Positions 17,331-25,990 of a DNA stretch of 64,000 nucleotides are shown here, in pieces. Origin of the DNA: Pseudomonadota bacterium (GTDB taxonomy: Bacteria > Pseudomonadota > Alphaproteobacteria > Reyranellales > Reyranellaceae); the NCBI GenBank assembly GCA_018242505.1, contig JAFEBU010000070.1, positions 1 through 64,000 of the forward strand. The letters run 5' to 3'. Under the pieces are notes generated by a model that was not told where the DNA came from, ran no database searches, and saw nothing but the letters and a program-made list of their open reading frames with translations. The position numbers and the translations under genes are program-made. How positions within the stretch are numbered: the stretch's first letter is position 1; every line of letters starts with the position of its first letter.

Positions 17331-18332
17331 ATGGCGGCCTTTCCAAGGAAGTGGCTGGCGGTCCTGATCGCCCTCGCGGTCGTCATCCCGCTACTCCATC
17401 CCGTGCTGCCGGACCTGGTGTCGAACTATCGTCTCTTCCTCGTCAGCACTATGATCATCGCCTCGATCGCGGTGCTCGGCCTCAATCTTCTGACAGGCTT
17501 CAACGGCCAGATTTCGCTTGGCCATAGCGCATTCTATGCAGTCGGCGCCTACACCGCCGCCATCCTGATGGACAAGCTGGACTGCCCCTACTACCTGACG
17601 TTGCCGGCAGCGGCTGTTATGTCGTTCATCGTCGGCTACCTGTTTGGCCTGCCGGCCCTCCGGCTCGAGGGGCACTATCTCGCGCTTGCGACCTTTGCCT
17701 TGGCGCTCGCGGTGCCGCAGATCCTCAAATACAAGTGGCTGGAAGATCTGACGGGCGGCGTCCAGGGCATCGTTCTCATGAAGCCCGAAGTGCCGTTCGG
17801 GCTGCCGCTGACCGACGATCAGTGGCTTTATTACTACTGCCTGATCGTGATGCTGATCCTCTACTGGGCCGCCGCCAACATACTGGGCAGCCGCAGCGGC
17901 CGGGCGATGATGGCGATCCGCGACTACCACATCGCCGCCAGCACGATGGGCATCAACACGTCGCTCTACAAAACGGTGACTTTCGGCATCAGCGCGGCCT
18001 ATACCGGCATCGCCGGTGCGCTTTCGGCCTCGGCGGTCGCCTTCGTCGCGCCCGACAGCTTCAGCTTCTTCCTGTCGATCAAGTTCCTGATCGGTCTGGT
18101 CGTGGGCGGCGTCGGATCGCTGACCGGCTCGGTCATCGGAGGTATCTTCTACGTCCTGGTCGACAACTCGGCCCAGGCACTTTCGACTTTCGTCAAGAAC
18201 GACCTCGGGCTGCAGTTCGACCTGTCGGCCTATACCGTGTTCGGTATCCTGTTGATCGTTCTGATGTATCTGATGCCCATGGGCATTGCCGGCGGGCTTT
18301 TCGCGGTGATTCGTCGGCTGCGGCGCAGCTGA
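17331..18332 (+). CDS. livM: Branched-chain amino acid-type ABC permease (LivM)
   Basis: A 333-residue permease with multiple membrane helices and the LivM signatures LGLNLLTGFNGQISLGHSAF (near 45-65), GHYLALATFAL and AIRDYHIAASTMGIN near 195-210. It is separated from livH by one base. The 65 bases that follow, before the first binding-protein gene, include a strong AAGGAGG ribosome site but no terminator-like hairpin, so the binding protein can be read from the same transcript. Confidence 0.94.
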   Translation: MAAFPRKWLAVLIALAVVIPLLHPVLPDLVSNYRLFLVSTMIIASIAVLGLNLLTGFNGQISLGHSAFYAVGAYTAAILMDKLDCPYYLTLPAAAVMSFIVGYLFGLPALRLEGHYLALATFALALAVPQILKYKWLEDLTGGVQGIVLMKPEVPFGLPLTDDQWLYYYCLIVMLILYWAAANILGSRSGRAMMAIRDYHIAASTMGINTSLYKTVTFGISAAYTGIAGALSASAVAFVAPDSFSFFLSIKFLIGLVVGGVGSLTGSVIGGIFYVLVDNSAQALSTFVKNDLGLQFDLSAYTVFGILLIVLMYLMPMGIAGGLFAVIRRLRRS

Positions 18333-18397
18333 GGATCGTCAGTTTTCACTTTCAAGCGTGAGGGTAGTGCATGGAGTAAACAAACAAGGAGGCCTAT

Positions 18398-19621
18398 ATG
18401 TACAAGACGAACAGACGTTCGTTCGTGGCCGGCGTGTCGGCTGCGGCGATTTTTTCCAGCGTCCGAGCAGCGTCCGCACAAAAGAAATACGACGACGGTG
18501 CAAGCGACACCGAAATCAAGATCGGTCACACCAATCCCTATAGCGGGCCGGCATCGTCCTACGGCGTGATCGGCAAGCTGCATCAAGCCTACTGGAAAGC
18601 CGTGAACAGTCGCGGCGGCATCAACGGCCGCAAGGTCAACTTCATCACCTACGACGACGGCTATTCGCCGCCCAAGACCGTCGAGATGGTTCGCAAGCTT
18701 GTCGAGGAGGACAAGGTGTTCAGCACCTTCAATCTGCTCGGCACGCCGTGCAACACCGCAGTCCACAAGTATCTGAACCAAAAGAAGGTACCGCAGCTCT
18801 ACGTCGCGACAGGCGCCTCGAAATGGGGTGATCCCAAGCACTTTCCGTGGACCATGGGCTACCAGCCCGACTACAACACCGAGGCGCAGATCTACGCCAA
18901 ACACATCCTGTCCAACGTCAAGGACCCGAAGATCGGCGTCCTTCAACAGAACGACGACTACGGCAAGGACTATGTCGACGGCTTCAAGAAGGGGCTGGGC
19001 AAAGACGTCGGCAAGATCGTCAAGCACGTTACCTACGAGACGACCGATCCGACGGTCGATTCGCAGGTCATCCAACTCAAGGATGCGGGCGCGAACGTCT
19101 TCTTCATTAACGCAATTCCGAAGTTCGCCGCGCAGGCGATCCGCAAGGCGGCGGATATAGGCTGGAAGCCGACCACATATCTGAACAACGTTTCGGCGTC
19201 GGTCGCCGCGACGATGAAGCCTGCCGGCTTCGACAATTGCCAGGGCGTCATCAGCAGCCAGTACCTGATGGATCCGACCGACCATCAATGGAACGACAAC
19301 GCCGACATGAAGACCTGGCGTGACTTCATGGCCAAGCATATGCCGGACGCAAACACGGCAGACGCTTCCTACGTTTACGCTTACTCCGTCTCGTCTCTGA
19401 TGGAGCGGACGCTCAAGAACTGCGGCGACAACCTGACGCGCGCCAATTTGATGAAGCAGGCAGCGAGTTTCCAGAAGTTCCGGGTCCCCCTGTTGCTGCC
19501 GGGAATCACCATCAACACCAGCGCGACCGACTTCTTTCCGATCCAGGCGATTCGCCTTGTTCGCTTCAAGAAGGATTCATGGGAGCAGTTTGGCGACGTT
19601 ATGCATGCCGAAAGCAGTTGA
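18398..19621 (+). CDS. LivJ-type ABC substrate-binding protein, copy 1 (Tat signal)
   Basis: A 407-residue periplasmic binding protein of the branched-chain amino acid class. The N-terminus TNRRSFVAGVSAAAIF is a twin-arginine signal peptide, with cleavage likely near ASAQ. The mature part begins with KIGHTNPYSGPASSYG and contains the ligand-lobe segment VATGASKWGDP. It is the first of three tandem paralogs and is followed by a stem-loop. Tat export suggests it folds before crossing the membrane. The ligand is unknown. Confidence 0.92.
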   Translation: MYKTNRRSFVAGVSAAAIFSSVRAASAQKKYDDGASDTEIKIGHTNPYSGPASSYGVIGKLHQAYWKAVNSRGGINGRKVNFITYDDGYSPPKTVEMVRKLVEEDKVFSTFNLLGTPCNTAVHKYLNQKKVPQLYVATGASKWGDPKHFPWTMGYQPDYNTEAQIYAKHILSNVKDPKIGVLQQNDDYGKDYVDGFKKGLGKDVGKIVKHVTYETTDPTVDSQVIQLKDAGANVFFINAIPKFAAQAIRKAADIGWKPTTYLNNVSASVAATMKPAGFDNCQGVISSQYLMDPTDHQWNDNADMKTWRDFMAKHMPDANTADASYVYAYSVSSLMERTLKNCGDNLTRANLMKQAASFQKFRVPLLLPGITINTSATDFFPIQAIRLVRFKKDSWEQFGDVMHAESS

Positions 19622-19636
19622 TCAGTCAGCCCGAAA

Positions 19637-19665
19637 GGAGGTCGCCGACAGTGTCGGCGACCTTC
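19637..19665 (+). terminator. Stem-loop after the first LivJ gene
   Basis: A perfect 10-bp stem (19640-19649 with 19653-19662, loop AGT) is extended by A-T, G-T and G-C pairs. It starts 15 bases after the stop of the first binding-protein gene. Only a weak T-rich tail follows (CCGTTT), so it may attenuate rather than fully terminate transcription into the next copy. Confidence 0.65.
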
Positions 19666-19762
19666 CCGTTTCGGCTTGGCCCAAGGAATCCGATCCGCTG
19701 GGGATCGGGGCAAAGACGGAGGTGGCTGATCCAGCCGGCTCCGGTTTCAAGGGAGGAAAAGA

Positions 19763-20983
19763 GTGAAGACGAGCAGGCGTACGTTTATTGGCGGTGTTTC
19801 TGCCGCTGCAATGGTCTCGAGTTCCAACATCGCGTTCGCTCAAAAGAAGTACGACGTGGGCGCCACCGATACCGAGATCAAGATTGGCAACACCAATCCC
19901 TACAGTGGCCCGGCCTCGTCCTACGGCGCGATCGGCAAGACGATCGATGCCTACTGGAAGAGCGTCAATGCCGCCGGCGGCATCAACGGCCGCAAGGTGA
20001 ACTTCATCACCTACGATGATGGCTACAGCCCGCCCAAGACAGTCGAGATGGTGCGCAAGCTTGTCGAGGAAGACAAAGTGCTCTGCACCTTCAACACGCT
20101 TGGCACGCCGTGCAACACCGCGATCCACAAATACATGAACCAGAAGAAGGTGCCACAGCTCTACGTCGCCACCGGCGCATCGAAGTGGGGTGATCCCAAG
20201 CACTTTCCCTGGACGATGGGCTTCCAGCCCGACTACCACACCGAAGCGGTGATCTACGCCAAGCACATCTTGGCCAACGTCAAAGACGCCAAGATTGGCG
20301 TGCTGTCGCAGAACGACGACTTCGGGAAGGACTATTTCAGCGGCCTCCAGGAGGGGCTGGGCAAGGAAGCCAGCCGGATCATCAAGCACGTTACCTACGA
20401 GGTGACCGATCCGACGGTCGACAGCCAGGTGATCCAGCTCAAGGATTCCGGCGCCAACGTCTTCTTCAACATCTCTGCTCCCAAGCAGGCCGCTCAGGCC
20501 ATTCGCAAGGCGGCGGACATTGGCTGGAAGCCGGCGCATTACCTGGTGAATGTCTCGGTCTCCGTTGCGGCGGTCATGAAGCCGGCGGGCTTCGAGAACA
20601 GTCAGGGTATCCTCACGGCCTTCTATCTGAAGGATGCGACCGACAAGCAGTGGGAAAATGATGCGGAGATGAAGGTCTGGCGCGAGTGGATGGACAAATG
20701 GATGCCGGGCGCCAACAAGGGCGATGCCAATCACGTCTTCGGTTACGCGGCCAGTTCGCTTATGCACGAGACGCTGAAAAAGTGCGGCGATACGCTCACC
20801 CGGGAGAACCTGATGAAACAGGCCGCTTCCTTCCAGAAGTTCAGGCTCCCCATGCTGCTGCCGGGTATTCTGGTCAATACCAGTCCGACGGACTTCTTTC
20901 CGATCCAGGCTGTTCGGCTCGCCCGCTTCAAGGGGGAGAGCTGGGATCTGTTTGGTGAGGTCATGCATTCGGAAAGCGCCTAG
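19763..20983 (+). CDS. LivJ-type ABC substrate-binding protein, copy 2 (Tat signal)
   Basis: A 406-residue paralog of the preceding protein with the same architecture: Tat motif TSRRTFIGGVS, cleavage near IAFAQ, then KYDVGATDTEIKIGNTNPYSG. It starts with GTG at 19763 behind GGGAGGAAAAGA. Most differences from copy 1 are scattered substitutions (for example HTEAV for NTEAQ, and SAPKQAAQAI for NAIPKFAAQAI), so it may bind a related but different ligand. An intrinsic terminator follows. Confidence 0.92.
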   Translation: MKTSRRTFIGGVSAAAMVSSSNIAFAQKKYDVGATDTEIKIGNTNPYSGPASSYGAIGKTIDAYWKSVNAAGGINGRKVNFITYDDGYSPPKTVEMVRKLVEEDKVLCTFNTLGTPCNTAIHKYMNQKKVPQLYVATGASKWGDPKHFPWTMGFQPDYHTEAVIYAKHILANVKDAKIGVLSQNDDFGKDYFSGLQEGLGKEASRIIKHVTYEVTDPTVDSQVIQLKDSGANVFFNISAPKQAAQAIRKAADIGWKPAHYLVNVSVSVAAVMKPAGFENSQGILTAFYLKDATDKQWENDAEMKVWREWMDKWMPGANKGDANHVFGYAASSLMHETLKKCGDTLTRENLMKQAASFQKFRLPMLLPGILVNTSPTDFFPIQAVRLARFKGESWDLFGEVMHSESA

Positions 20984-21006
20984 TCCGCCGACCTCGGGAA
21001 CTGAAG

Positions 21007-21040
21007 AAAGGCCGCCGATCTCTCGGCGGCCTTTTGCTTT
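21007..21040 (+). terminator. Intrinsic terminator after the second LivJ gene
   Basis: A perfect 12-bp GC-rich stem (21007-21018 with 21023-21034, loop TCTC) ends in TTTT and is followed by GCTTT. It lies 23 bases after the stop and is the most typical rho-independent terminator in this gene set. The third copy may therefore have its own promoter in 21041-21124. Confidence 0.82.
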
Positions 21041-21124
21041 GCGGTACGGACTTCTGCAGAGGGCTTTCCAAGCCGCCCCCTTAACGCAACCCTGCTTCGT
21101 GTAACGATACCCCAGGAGGAAGCG

Positions 21125-22345
21125 TTGAAGACAACCAGGCGTAGTTTCGTGGGCGGCATTTCTACGGCCGCTCTCATTTCGTCATCGAGCGTCGCGTTCG
21201 GCCAGAAGAAGTATGACGAGGGGGCGAGCGATACCGAAATCAAGATCGGGCACACTTGCCCCTACAGCGGGCCGGCCTCTGCCTACGGTGTGATCGGTAA
21301 GGCGCATCAGGCCTTCTTCAAGGCGCTCAATGCGGCCGGCGGCATCAACGGCCGCAAGATCAACTTCATCACCTACGATGACGGCTATTCGCCGCCAAAG
21401 ACCGTCGAAATGGTTCGCAAGCTCGTCGAGGAAGACCGAGTCCTGCTGCTGTTCCAGAATCTGGGCACACCGTGCAACACGGCGATCCACAAATACGTCA
21501 ACCAGAAGAAAGTGCCGCATCTCTACATCTCGACCGGGGCGTCGAAGTGGGGGGACCCGAAGCACTTCCCCTGGACCATGGGATTCCAGCCCGACTACAA
21601 CACCGAAGGCCAGATCTACGCCAAGCACATCGTAGCCAACGTCAAGGATGCGAAGATTGGCGTGCTGATGCAGAACGACGATTTCGGCAAGGACTATGTC
21701 GACGGCTTCAAGAAGTCTCTTGGCAAGGACGCCGGCAGGATCGTCAAGCATGTGACCTACGAGATCACCGATCCGACCGTCGACTCCCAGATCATCCAGC
21801 TCAAGGATTCGGGCGCCAATGTCTTCTTCAACGTGTCGACGCCAAAGTTTGCCGCCCAATCGATCCGCAAAGCGGCCGACATCGGCTGGAAGCCGGCGCA
21901 CTATATGACGAATGTCTCCGCATCAGTCGCCGCGGTGATGAAGCCTGCGGGCTTCGAGAATGGCCAGGGTATCATTACAGCGGCCTATCTCAAGGACCCG
22001 ACCGATAAGCAGTGGGACGACGCGCCCGACATGAAGGCCTGGCGCGCCTGGATGGCCAAGAACATGCCGGGAGAAAACACCTCGGATGGCAATTACGTCT
22101 TCGCACATGCCGTGGCGACGATGATGGTCGAGACCCTGAAGAAGTGCGGCGATAACCTGACGCGCGAGAACGTGATGAAACAGGCGGCCAGTTTCCATGG
22201 CCTGCAACTGCCGCTCGTGCTGCCTGGCATCACCGTGAACACCAGTTCGACCGACTATTATCCGCTCCAGGCGGTCCAGCTTTCGCGCTTCAAGGGCGAG
22301 AGCTGGGATCTGTTCGGCGAAGTCATGCACGCCGAAAGCACCTGA
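21125..22345 (+). CDS. LivJ-type ABC substrate-binding protein, copy 3 (Tat signal)
   Basis: A 406-residue third paralog with Tat motif TTRRSFVGGIS and cleavage near VAFGQ. The mature start is again KYDEGASDTEIKIG. The start codon is TTG at 21125, seven bases after AGGAGG; no ATG fits the signal peptide. Local differences include LLLFQNLGTP where the other copies have FSTFNLLGTP or LCTFNTLGTP, in a region that usually lines the ligand cleft. The gene is flanked on both sides by hairpins, so its expression may be set independently. Confidence 0.92.
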   Translation: MKTTRRSFVGGISTAALISSSSVAFGQKKYDEGASDTEIKIGHTCPYSGPASAYGVIGKAHQAFFKALNAAGGINGRKINFITYDDGYSPPKTVEMVRKLVEEDRVLLLFQNLGTPCNTAIHKYVNQKKVPHLYISTGASKWGDPKHFPWTMGFQPDYNTEGQIYAKHIVANVKDAKIGVLMQNDDFGKDYVDGFKKSLGKDAGRIVKHVTYEITDPTVDSQIIQLKDSGANVFFNVSTPKFAAQSIRKAADIGWKPAHYMTNVSASVAAVMKPAGFENGQGIITAAYLKDPTDKQWDDAPDMKAWRAWMAKNMPGENTSDGNYVFAHAVATMMVETLKKCGDNLTRENVMKQAASFHGLQLPLVLPGITVNTSSTDYYPLQAVQLSRFKGESWDLFGEVMHAEST

Positions 22346-22365
22346 ACTGTTTTTGCGTGGAGGCG

Positions 22366-22397
22366 AGGAGGCCGCCGTTTCCCGGCGGCCTCCTTTG
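22366..22397 (+). terminator. Stem-loop between convergent LivJ copy 3 and EF-hand gene
   Basis: A perfect 12-bp stem (22366-22377 with 22383-22394, loop TTTCC) is followed by TTGG. It sits 20 bases past the livJ stop and just before the stop of the convergent EF-hand gene, so it could terminate transcription from both directions. Confidence 0.75.
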
Positions 22398-22399
22398 GC

Positions 22400-22885
22400 C
22401 TAGCGATCGGCTCTGGCCGGCTGTCGCGGTGTGCGCCGCAGGGCCTGACGGCATTCAGCGGCGTCGATATGCTCATCCTTGTTGAGGTCGCAGCGAGTGA
22501 AATTGCGATCCGCCTGGGCCATGAACTCCTCCCTGGAGACGAACCCGTCCTTGTCGGTGTCGAGTCGACGGAAGTAGGCCGACCGGCGCTGGACTTGCCG
22601 ATCGGTGGGCGCGGCCTTGTCGGCGGAGGCGTGCGTGCGGGTGAACAACTCGTCCTGGCTCAACTTGCCGTCGCCGTTGGCGTCGAGCTGTTTGAACCGG
22701 GCCTCTTGGCCGGCAGTCCACTCGGTGTGGTCGACAGAGCCATCTCCATTGGCATCGTAACGCATGACGCCTCTGGTGGCGTGGCCGGGCTTGGCGGCAG
22801 CCGGCGGGGGCTGTTGCGTATCGGGTGCGGCGAGAGCCGGTACCGCGAGAAGCAGGGCGGCAGACAAGGTGACAAATTTCAGCAT
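22400..22885 (-). CDS. Secreted protein with four EF-hand loops
   Basis: A 161-residue protein with a signal peptide (MLKFVTLSAALLLAVPALAA) and four EF-hand loops: DANGDGSVDHTE, DANGDGKLSQDE, DTDKDGFVSREE and DLNKDEHIDAAE. It should be periplasmic and bind Ca2+. The start at 22885 has AGGA at good spacing; a start nine bases upstream (22894) is possible but lies on top of that site. It is divergent from gor. It resembles the EF-hand half of the protein at 13546-14643 but lacks the proline-rich linker. Confidence 0.85.
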   Translation of the reverse strand: MLKFVTLSAALLLAVPALAAPDTQQPPPAAAKPGHATRGVMRYDANGDGSVDHTEWTAGQEARFKQLDANGDGKLSQDELFTRTHASADKAAPTDRQVQRRSAYFRRLDTDKDGFVSREEFMAQADRNFTRCDLNKDEHIDAAECRQALRRTPRQPARADR

Positions 22886-22934
22886 CGGAAGCATCCTATA
22901 GTTGTATAAGGAAATAGAAAAACTCGTTCTGGTT

Positions 22935-22956
22935 CCCTTACCCGCGCCTGTAAGGG
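22935..22956. promoter_or_regulatory. Dyad in the EF-hand/gor divergent promoter region
   Basis: CCCTTAC at 22935-22941 and GTAAGGG at 22950-22956 are exact inverted repeats around eight bases, inside the 136-base gap between two divergent genes. A regulator site or small hairpin is plausible; no regulator is identified. Confidence 0.35.
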
Positions 22957-23021
22957 CCGATATAGTCGACGCCGCGACCGAATTATGGCCGTGTTGAGGT
23001 TTTGTTCTCGGGGTTCCCGCC

Positions 23022-24410
23022 ATGGCGTACGACTACGATCTCTTTGTCATCGGTGCCGGCTCCGGCGGCGTGCGGGCGTCGCGCATCGCGGCCAGTTACG
23101 GAGCGCGTGTCGGCATCTGTGAGGACTATCGTGTCGGCGGCACTTGCGTGATCCGGGGCTGCGTGCCGAAGAAGCTCCTGGTCTACGGCTCGAAGTTCGC
23201 CCACGAATTCGAGGATGCGCAGGCGTATGGCTGGTCGCTGGGTGAGGTCACCCTCTGCTGGGCGACGCTGCGGGACAATGTGCAGAAGGAAGTCGATCGG
23301 CTGAACGGCGTTTATCTGCGCCTGCTCGAGGGAGCGGGCGTGAAGCTGCACATGGGGCGCGGTCGCCTGCTCGACCGCCACACGATCGAGGTCGGTTCCG
23401 AGACAATCACCGCGGACAAGATCCTGATCGCGTCGGGCGGACGTCCGGAAGCCCCGCCCATTTCCGGACACCAGTTCGCGATCACCTCGAACGAGGCCTT
23501 CCATCTGCCCGATCCGTTGCCCAAGCGGATCACCATCGTGGGCGGTGGCTATATTGCCGTGGAATTCGCCGGTATCTTCAACGGCCTCGGCTGCGAGGTC
23601 GATCTGGTGATCCGGCGTGATCGCATCCTGCGCGGGTTCGACGAGGAATGCCGCACTTTTGTCCATGACGCGCTGGCCAGAAGCGGCATCCGGATGCGGA
23701 CGGAAACCCAGATTGCCCGCATCGAGGCGACGGACGGCAAGGCGCCATACCGGTTGCATGAGGTGAACGGCGGCGCATTCGAGACTGACCTTGTGATGTA
23801 CGCGACCGGCCGCGTGCCCAATACGGCTGGCATCGGGCTCGAGAAGGCAAGCGTCCAGCTCAACAAGGCAGGTGCCGTGGCCGTCGACGAATGGTCGAAG
23901 ACGACAGCCGAGAATATCTGGGCGGTGGGCGACGTCACCGATCGCATCAACCTCACGCCGGTCGCGATCATGGAGGGGCACTGCTTCGCCGACACCGTGT
24001 TCGGCCACAAGCCGCGCAAGCCCGACCACCGCGACGTGCCGTCCGCTGTCTTCTGTCAGCCCGAGCTCGCCAGTGTCGGGCTGACCGAGGAGGAGGCGGC
24101 GCGTACGTTGGGCGAGTTGCGCGTCTATACGGCGACCTTCCGGCCCATGAAATACACCCTGACCGGCCGCCAGCAGCGGACCTTCATGAAGCTCATCGTC
24201 GAAGCTGCAACCGACAAGGTCGTGGGCGTCCATATGGTGGGCGACGATGCTGCCGAGCTCATCCAGGGCCTGGCCGTGGCCGTGAAGGCGGGGGCCACCA
24301 AGGCCCAGTTCGACGCCACCGTCGGCATCCATCCGACGGCTGGCGAGGAGTTCGTCACCATGCGCACGGAGCGGCCCAAGCCGCAGCCGCGGAAGGCGGC
24401 TGCGGAATAG
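23022..24410 (+). CDS. gor: Glutathione-disulfide reductase
   Basis: A 462-residue FAD/NAD(P)H disulfide reductase. It has the FAD motif IGAGSGG at 10-16 and a redox pair in GGTCVIRGCVPKK (Cys42, Cys47), where VIRGC is the glutathione-reductase variant. A second dinucleotide motif GGGYIAVEFAG, AVGDVTDRINLTPVAI and the C-terminal HPTAGEE with the active-site His complete the site. It regenerates GSH in the cytoplasm using NADPH. Two GSTs in this window (27156-27785 and 56482-57147) would draw on that pool. The start ATG at 23022 begins directly with the FAD domain. Confidence 0.95.
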   Translation: MAYDYDLFVIGAGSGGVRASRIAASYGARVGICEDYRVGGTCVIRGCVPKKLLVYGSKFAHEFEDAQAYGWSLGEVTLCWATLRDNVQKEVDRLNGVYLRLLEGAGVKLHMGRGRLLDRHTIEVGSETITADKILIASGGRPEAPPISGHQFAITSNEAFHLPDPLPKRITIVGGGYIAVEFAGIFNGLGCEVDLVIRRDRILRGFDEECRTFVHDALARSGIRMRTETQIARIEATDGKAPYRLHEVNGGAFETDLVMYATGRVPNTAGIGLEKASVQLNKAGAVAVDEWSKTTAENIWAVGDVTDRINLTPVAIMEGHCFADTVFGHKPRKPDHRDVPSAVFCQPELASVGLTEEEAARTLGELRVYTATFRPMKYTLTGRQQRTFMKLIVEAATDKVVGVHMVGDDAAELIQGLAVAVKAGATKAQFDATVGIHPTAGEEFVTMRTERPKPQPRKAAAE

Positions 24411-24508
24411 GGGGCGGCCGTCTGCGAGCGCCGTCTGGTTTTTTATCCACGGCATGTATAGGGTCACCGACCCCGAAAGCCACCCAGGTTCGGGAGCAGG
24501 AGGAGCAA

Positions 24509-25945
24509 ATGACCGCGATCCAGGGACCGTCCCCGGCGGCCGGAAAAGCGCAGTCCCGCAGTTCGCGCGCCGCCGACTGGACGCCGACGAGCTGGCGCGG
24601 CCGGCCGGCGCAGCAGATGCCGGTCTATTCGGATGCCAGCGCATTGGCGGGAGCCGAGGCGCGGTTGCGCCGCTATCCGCCGCTCGTCTTTGCTGGGGAG
24701 GCACGCAAGCTCAAGGCGGCGCTGGCCAAGGTTGCGGCCGGAGAGGCCTTCCTGTTGCAGGGGGGCGATTGCGCCGAGAGCTTTGTCGATTTCTCCGCCA
24801 ACAACATCCGCGACACGTTCCGCGTTCTGCTGCAGATGGCCGTCGTCCTGACCTATGGCGCCGGCGTGCCGGTGGTGAAGGTCGGTCGCATGGCCGGACA
24901 GTTCGCCAAGCCGCGCTCATCCAATACCGAGAAGGTGAACGGCGTCGAGCTGCCGTCCTATCGCGGCGACAACGTGAACGGCTTCGAGTTCACGGCCGAG
25001 GCACGCCGGCCCGATCCGGAGCGCATGGTGCAGGCCTACAACCAGTCGGCAGCCACGCTGAACCTGCTGCGTGCCTTCGCCCAGGGCGGCTATGCCGACC
25101 TGCACGAGGTCAATCGCTGGAACCTCGATTTCGTGCGCAGTTCACCGGCATCGGCCCGTTACCAGGACCTGGCCGCGCGGCTCGACGAGACGCTGAACTT
25201 CATGGCCGCCTGCGGCCTCACTTCGGCCACCACGCCGCAGATCGCCGAAACCGAATTCTTCACCAGCCACGAGGCGCTGCTGCTGCAGTACGAGGAGGCG
25301 CTGACGCGCGTCGATTCGACTTCGGGCGACTGGTATGACTGCTCTGCCCATCTCCTGTGGATCGGCGACCGCACACGCCAGCCCGATGGCGCGCACGTCG
25401 AATTCCTGAGAGGGGTCCGCAATCCGCTCGGCTTCAAGGCAGGGCCATCGCTCTCGATCGACGATACGTTGCGCCTGATGGACACCCTTAATCCGGCGCA
25501 CGAGCCTGGTCGCATCGTGATGATCGTGCGCATGGGCGCCGATAACGTGGCGGAGAAGCTGCCGCCCTTGGTTCGGGCGGTGAAGCGCGCCGGCCATTCC
25601 GTCGTGTGGTCGTGCGACCCCATGCACGGCAACACCGTCACTGCGGCCAATGGCAAGAAGACCCGCCATTTCGACGCGATCCTGCGCGAGGTGAAGGAGT
25701 TCTTCGCCGTCCATCGGGCCGAGGGCACGCATCCCGGCGGCGTTCATTTCGAGATGACCGGTCAGGAGGTCACGGAATGTATCGGCGGCGCCGTCGACAT
25801 CACCGTCGACAATCTGGCCGAGCGCTACGAAACGCAATGCGATCCCAGACTCAACGCCAGCCAGGCGCTGGAACTCGCCTTCCTGCTCGCCGAGCAGCTC
25901 AAGACAGAGCGCCTGCAGGTCCTGCGGGCACGCCCGGCCGTCTGA
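24509..25945 (+). CDS. Class II (plant-type) 3-deoxy-7-phosphoheptulonate synthase
   Basis: A 478-residue class II DAHP synthase. The metal Cys motif LQGGDCAESF (Cys88), VGRMAGQFAKPRS and WSCDPMHGNT are all present, as is HPGGVHFEMTGQ with metal His and Glu. It condenses PEP and erythrose-4-phosphate at the entry to the shikimate pathway. The start at 24509 follows GCAGGAGGAGC. An alternative open frame extends upstream through gor in another frame and is not coding. The gene lies 98 bases after gor on the same strand. Confidence 0.95.
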   Translation: MTAIQGPSPAAGKAQSRSSRAADWTPTSWRGRPAQQMPVYSDASALAGAEARLRRYPPLVFAGEARKLKAALAKVAAGEAFLLQGGDCAESFVDFSANNIRDTFRVLLQMAVVLTYGAGVPVVKVGRMAGQFAKPRSSNTEKVNGVELPSYRGDNVNGFEFTAEARRPDPERMVQAYNQSAATLNLLRAFAQGGYADLHEVNRWNLDFVRSSPASARYQDLAARLDETLNFMAACGLTSATTPQIAETEFFTSHEALLLQYEEALTRVDSTSGDWYDCSAHLLWIGDRTRQPDGAHVEFLRGVRNPLGFKAGPSLSIDDTLRLMDTLNPAHEPGRIVMIVRMGADNVAEKLPPLVRAVKRAGHSVVWSCDPMHGNTVTAANGKKTRHFDAILREVKEFFAVHRAEGTHPGGVHFEMTGQEVTECIGGAVDITVDNLAERYETQCDPRLNASQALELAFLLAEQLKTERLQVLRARPAV

Positions 25946-25990
25946 ATCGACGCCGGGTCGCGAACCGCAGCTCAGGGCCGGGGAGGGCCG

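Noticed and set aside
23891..24508. An extended N-terminus for the DAHP synthase through the end of gor
   Set aside because: It overlaps gor in another frame, and a strong ribosome site with ATG at 24509 matches the family start.
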